A stretch of 64,000 bases of DNA, taken from positions 126,793,050 through 126,857,049 of the forward strand of contig OX421961.1 of NCBI GenBank assembly GCA_949128115.1, read 5' to 3'. This document shows, one piece after another, positions 60,001-64,000 of this stretch (the stretch's first letter is position 1; every line of letters begins with the position of its first letter). The notes under the pieces are model-generated. The model had not been told where the DNA came from, did not search any database, and was given only the letters and a program-made list of their open reading frames with translations. Source of the DNA: Anaspis maculata (taxonomy: Eukaryota > Arthropoda > Insecta > Coleoptera > Scraptiidae). The position numbers and the translations under genes are program-made.

Positions 60001-61556
60001 CGATCAACGCTCCAGACAGCCAAGGCCAGATTCCTCTTCACGTGGCTGCCAGCGTTGACAATCTCGACGTTCTGCCTATGCTTTTGCCGCAATCGTACAT
60101 AGACATCGAGGACGCGAATGGCAATACCACCCTCATGGTAGCGTCCATCTCATCGCCTGCTCCCAACATCAATACAATCAAACTCTTGATCGAAGCAGGT
60201 CACGATGTCAACTTGGAAAAATGGTCACGCACCTATCCATTCTTGGGCTGAAAATGGCAACGTGGATATTGTGCAAATGCTGCTGGATGCCGGAGCTCAC
60301 GTCAACTACAAAACTGGTACTGGGGACACACCTCTAGCTTTCGCAACTATTCAAGGGCACGTTCCGATTGTCGAGCTGCTCCTTCATCACGACGCATATA
60401 CCGAAATCGCGGATTGCTTTGGAGACACGCCATTGCATCACGCAAGTGAACTTGGCGGAGTTGAAATAGTGAAAAACTTGTGCAGAAAAGTAACGGCAAA
60501 GCTTCAGAATAATTTTGGATACACGCCGTTGCATAAAGCGGCGGTCAGTGGACACGCTGAGGTCTGCAAGATCTTACTCGAATTCGGAAATGGTAAGTTT
60601 TGGTTTTGGAACTGTGCTTTTGAGTTAGTGCAACGTTGATGCTTTCAGCTGATATTGATGCGCAAGCTCAAAACGGCGTGACGCCATTAATGCTGGCAGC
60701 TTACGAAGGACATTCAGATGTGGTCAAGTTGTTAGTGGGCAAAGGTACTGACGTTGATGACAATGGCTACACGTCGTTGCATAGAGCGGCGACCAGTGGA
60801 CACGCTGAGGTCTGTAGCATCTTACTCGAATTCGGAAATGGTAAGCTTTGATTTGGGAATTGTGCGTCTGAATAAAGTGCAACCTTGATGCTTTCAGTTG
60901 ATATTGATGCAAGAAATCGAAACGGTGATACGCCATTAATGCTGGCAGCTTACAAAGGACATTCAGATGTGGTCAAGTTGCTGGTGTGCAAAGGTGCCGA
61001 AGTTGATGGTGAAGGATACACGCCGTTGCATTTGGAGGCGATCAGTGGACACGATGATGTCTGTAAGATCTTACTCGAATTCGGAAATGGTGAGTTTTGG
61101 TTTGGGAATTGTGCGTTTGAATAAAGTGCAACGTTGATGGTTTCAGTTGATATCAATGCGAGAGCTCAAAACGGCACGACGCCGTTGAAGCTGGCTGCTC
61201 ACAAGGGTCATTTAGATGTGGTCAAATTGCTGGTGGGCAAAGGTGCCGAAGTTGATGGCAAGGACGGCCACGGCAATACGGGCTTGTTTGCCGCAGCTGC
61301 GGAGAACCACGTAGACGTGGTGCAGTTTCTTCATCAAAATGGTGCCAGCATCCACGTCGTGGACCAAGATGGCGACACTCCTCTTCACGATGCCGCGGCC
61401 AGAGGCATGCTGGATTCTGCCAAGTATCTGATCGAAAACGGAGCAGTCTTGTCGTTCGCAAATTCGGACGGTAAGACTCCACTGGATCTGGCCATTGAGA
61501 AGGGTCAAAGTGAAATCGTCGAGCTGATGGGATCTCTTGCGCTGTCGCTCGACTGA
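54078..61556 (+). CDS. NACHT NTPase-ankyrin repeat protein with nuclease-like N-terminus, 7 exons, one probable frameshift
   Basis: Exons 54078-54098, 54161-58193, 58271-59816, 59924-60592, 60649-60840, 60898-61089 and 61147-61556, all GT-AG. Layout: residues about 10-120 hold FDDVVVELE and LQLKHH, spaced like a DxnQxK nuclease site (D56/D57, Q75, K77). NACHT core: Walker A ADPGMGKS near 585, Walker B VVLWDGFDELPED (D658), then AHRTYAEFLAASWF near 872. Ankyrin repeats run from about 938 to the C-terminus. Such STAND NTPases usually oligomerise after ligand sensing by the repeats and trigger the N-terminal effector. Exon 4 is one base out of phase: the frame ends at TGA 60249-60251 unless a shift near 60213-60220 is allowed, giving about 1,975 aa truncated or about 2,354 aa full length. 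The start exon (MGESSNE) is inferred from a strong GTGAGT donor. Introns make bacterial contamination unlikely. Confidence 0.85.
54161..54520 (+). other. N-terminal Mrr/Cap4-like (PD-(D/E)xK) domain candidate
   Basis: After DYGRDYEFLVAAYYAVKFA come FDDVVVELE and YALQLKHH. The order helix, D-D, beta strand, Q-x-K matches the DxnQxK active site known for Mrr-like nucleases and the Cap4/DUF4297 effectors of bacterial defence systems. This is inferred from motif spacing only; it may be an inactive fold. Confidence 0.45.
60513..61146 (+). repeat. Tandem exon-intron duplication, 249-bp period
   Basis: Exons 5, 6 and 7 start at 60649, 60898 and 61147, exactly 249 bp apart. Each unit is a 192-nt phase 1-1 exon (64 aa, about two ankyrin repeats) plus a 56-57-nt intron. 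Exon ends (TTACTCGAATTCGGAAATG) and introns (TTTGGGAATTGTGCGT, GATGCTTTCAG) are nearly identical between units. Confidence 0.85.
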
Positions 61557-62110
61557 ATAGAGCTCGAGAGTGATCAAGCTATTTTTATTGAATTTTATCC
61601 ACGACCATTGTATTGTGGAGAGATAATGTAGTCACTTGTAAATTTTCAACGACCATATAATCCAACCCGTGAACAATGGATCATATCCACGACAACGATT
61701 TATGAAAAGGTACATCCTAAGAGCCGTAAATCTGACCCATGCAACCAGGAGTCATAGTAATCATGAGTGCTCGGGGCGCTTCCACTGCAGCGATCAACTG
61801 AATTCGACAAAGTGACTGCGGTAGGTACAGGTGATCATTAACTTAGCATGGACGCCACCATTGCACCTTCAGAATGGATCCAAAATGGATCCATAGAATG
61901 TATGTATTGTGGGCACAAGTTATGGCAGTTACAGGTTCCTGTTACTTGACGTAGTTAGTGTGGTATATCAAAGTAGTTGATGATAACTTCTTATGGTTTT
62001 TTTACCTACATTTTTATGCTAGAATAAAACACTTCAGTTCCAACTATCGACTTGTACTTTACCAATCAATAACGCTCTAATAAGAATAATTGAGAATGTA
62101 ATATACGACA
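61557..62110. other. NACHT gene 3' flank and probable retrotransposon 5' LTR
   Basis: No canonical poly(A) signal directly follows the NACHT stop. The first AATAAA is at 62023-62028, in sequence that reads like an LTR: TGT near 61903 to ACA at 62108-62110. The LTR boundaries cannot be verified because no 3' LTR is in the window. Confidence 0.4.
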
Positions 62111-63747
62111 ATTGGCGACAAAGAAGAGGATAAGGGAAGAAGTACAAGTGATAGATGTACAAGTAAGATGGCAACAATTGGAAGAATAGAAAAATTCCAA
62201 GCCGAGAAGAACTGGGACAGTTACATTGCCAGGTTAAAGCAATACTTTATCGCAAATGAAGTTACAGATGGAAAAAAAGTTGCCACCTTTCTGACCGTGG
62301 TAGGTGAGCAAACCTACGAGTTAATGTGTGACTTGTGCAGCCCAAAGGCACCAGAAGAGCTGAAGTTTGCGGAGCTGGTCAAAGAGGTACAAGATCACTT
62401 ACACCCGGCGCTATCCATAATAGCTGAGAGATACAAATTTCGCCAGCGGAAACAAGGAAACGGCGAATCCATCTCCGACTACATGGCAGCACTGGAATGC
62501 TTGGCAAAGACTTGCAAATTTGACAAGCTTTCAACAGACAAAGAAGCCTTAGAAGAAAATCTTCGGGATCAGTTTGTTTCAGGTGTGAAAAGCGACACTG
62601 CGAAGCAGAGGCTGTTCACCGTAAAGAGCCTCGATATGTCAAAGGCATTCGACATCGCCCAAAGTTTGGAAACAGCTGAAATGGGAGTTCTGGAAGTCGA
62701 AAGCAAGCAAGTACCGGTCCAGAAAATACAGAATTTCAATGAAGGAAGAGCGTCAACGGAACCCAAGCGAAAAGGTCATCAAAGCGCAAAAAGACATTGC
62801 ACGGTATGCGGTAGAAATAATCATTTTACCAATGATTGTTTTTATAAAAATGCTACTTGTAATAACTGCAAAAAAATTGTCAACTTGAAATTCGTTTGTA
62901 AAGAAAAAAAGTCAAAGGTCCTAAAAGAAATCACAAGGTCAATAAGCTAAATAACGATAATGATTTTTCCAACAGTTCGCTAAGTGTGAAGAGTGATGAC
63001 AGTACATTTTCAAATTCGTATTCTTCCGAAAAATTGTTTAATATAGTGAACGAAGGATGTGAACCAATAATGACACAGGTTGTAATCAATGAAATGACTA
63101 TTTCAATGGAAATAGATACATAGATACAGGTTCACGTTTTTTTTTATTTCCGAGGATCTGTATAAAAAGCACTTTTCCAATTTGCCTATCATCAAGTCAA
63201 AAGTTAAATTCAATTTTTATACAGGCGAATCAATGCGCACTGTGGGATTTGTGAAGGTCAACGTAAAATTTCGAAAAAGGTTGGTCACCGACGTGGAACT
63301 TTTCATTGTACCTCATGGGACATCTTCTCTGTTGGGGCGAAATTGGTTTACAGCTTTGAAGATGAACATAATCGGGAACGCAGTCATGAATAATATTTGT
63401 TTGGAGAACAATGATAAAATTTCCAACTTGGTCAAGGAATTCAAAGTCATTTTTGACAAGAAGCCAGGAAAATGTTAAAATTTTAAGGCCAAACTATTCG
63501 CAAAGCCGGACTCGATGCCTGTTTTTCATAAAGCTCGCGCTTTGCCATTTCATTTGAGAAATAAGGTGGAGAACAAATTGAATCGGCTCGTAGGAGAAGG
63601 GGTAATTTCTCCAGTTGAATTTAGTGATGGCAACTGCTATCGTACCAGTAGGTAGTTGAAAAAAATGGCGACATAAGAATTTATAAGGATTTTAAAACAA
63701 CAGTAAATTCAAACCTGAAAGTTCCGAAATATCCAATTCCAAAAGGG
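61903..63747 (+). mobile_element. Decayed, 3'-truncated Ty3/Gypsy retrotransposon
   Basis: Order: probable LTR, a TGGCGAC primer-binding-like site at 62113, gag, a broken protease, and the start of reverse transcriptase. The protease active-site region near 63105-63130 has an in-frame stop and a short ATAGATAC duplication. The region 63182-63478 keeps the protease end and the pre-RT linker (LLGRNWF). RT-like sequence with further stops continues to about 63745 and then ends abruptly. No envelope gene is seen. It cannot be active. Confidence 0.75.
62168..62950 (+). CDS. Retrotransposon Gag, Ty3/Gypsy type
   Basis: A 260-aa open frame. The N-terminal two thirds match Gag capsid style (KFQAEKNWDSYIARLKQYF, ERYKFRQRKQ, LRDQFVSGV). 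Near residue 211 there is a CCHC zinc knuckle C-x2-C-x4-H-x4-C. A second knuckle is broken, with CNNCKK retained but the His position lost. The frame ends soon after, so Gag has no fused protease; in relatives the protease and RT follow in the same or a shifted frame. Confidence 0.8.
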   Translation: MATIGRIEKFQAEKNWDSYIARLKQYFIANEVTDGKKVATFLTVVGEQTYELMCDLCSPKAPEELKFAELVKEVQDHLHPALSIIAERYKFRQRKQGNGESISDYMAALECLAKTCKFDKLSTDKEALEENLRDQFVSGVKSDTAKQRLFTVKSLDMSKAFDIAQSLETAEMGVLEVESKQVPVQKIQNFNEGRASTEPKRKGHQSAKRHCTVCGRNNHFTNDCFYKNATCNNCKKIVNLKFVCKEKKSKVLKEITRSIS

Positions 63748-64000
63748 TGGTATGATTAAAAGAAGTATTTACTTTTACTTCAAGTAGAAGCTTTTACTTC
63801 GTAGTATTTTGTGAAGCATAATCCTATACATGAAGTAAATACTTCTATGAAAAGTAATTAGTTCGCCTAGAAGTTGTTACTACAGTGATAAACTTGAACG
63901 TTTACGTCACCTGAAAAGTCTTCCGTTTTGAACGTGATCCTGACTTTGAATTCATTTTGTGGTCAGTATAAGTTCAAGTAAAGACAAAGCAAGTGCCAGA
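63748..64000. other. Window end, no gene recognised
   Basis: Starts with AAGTATTTACTTTTACTTC and its mirror-like repeats (AAGTAAATACTTC), then unremarkable sequence. It may be another element that truncated the retrotransposon. Confidence 0.35.

Noticed and set aside
1..64000. CRISPR arrays, bacterial operons or horizontally transferred bacterial DNA
   Set aside because: Spliceosomal introns run through almost every gene, and the repeats are transposon-like with no regular spacer arrays. The NACHT-ankyrin gene has seven exons.

Overview
The window is nuclear DNA from an animal, most likely an insect. Its genes have GT-AG introns, and the protein set (GATOR2 subunit MIOS, DNA ligase IV, Ral GTPase, a valyl-tRNA synthetase relative, a testis-specific-type kinase and a NACHT-ankyrin protein) is metazoan. 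The non-coding DNA is packed with short inverted-repeat transposons, many flanked by TA. A sap-feeding hemipteran would fit, but the species cannot be fixed from the sequence alone.

Layout: 523-17334 (+) is a complete ten-exon MIOS gene (850 aa) whose introns are filled with nested transposons. 18649-21171 (-) is an intronless DNA ligase IV (840 aa). 21172-29690 has no recognised gene and holds several foldback elements and a solo LTR. 29800-34410 (+) is a complete three-coding-exon Ral GTPase. 36186-42268 (-) is a nine-exon valyl-tRNA synthetase-like gene whose reading frame and splice sites are intact although the HIGH and KMSKS catalytic regions are gone. 44120-46071 (+) is a four-exon TSSK-type kinase. 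46072-54077 is repeat-rich with two weak candidate exons. 54078-61556 (+) is a seven-exon gene for a protein of about 2,350 residues: an N-terminal region that looks like a Mrr/Cap4-type nuclease fold, a NACHT NTPase, then a long run of ankyrin repeats. 61903-63747 is a decayed Ty3/Gypsy retrotransposon.

The genes are independent housekeeping or tissue-specific units, not an operon. MIOS acts in amino-acid sensing upstream of TORC1, ligase IV in non-homologous end joining, Ral in exocyst and vesicle control, and the TSSK kinase probably in sperm.

The two most interesting loci are the NACHT-ankyrin gene and the valyl-tRNA synthetase-like pseudoenzyme. The first has a nuclease-like N-terminus resembling the effector-plus-STAND-NTPase layout of bacterial antiphage systems, recent tandem exon duplication with a 249-bp period, and a probable frameshift. 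The second has been trimmed only by in-frame deletions. The transposon record is also unusually readable: at least eight elements sit inside one another in MIOS intron 2, and an occupied and an empty insertion site for the same 131-bp element occur in one gene.
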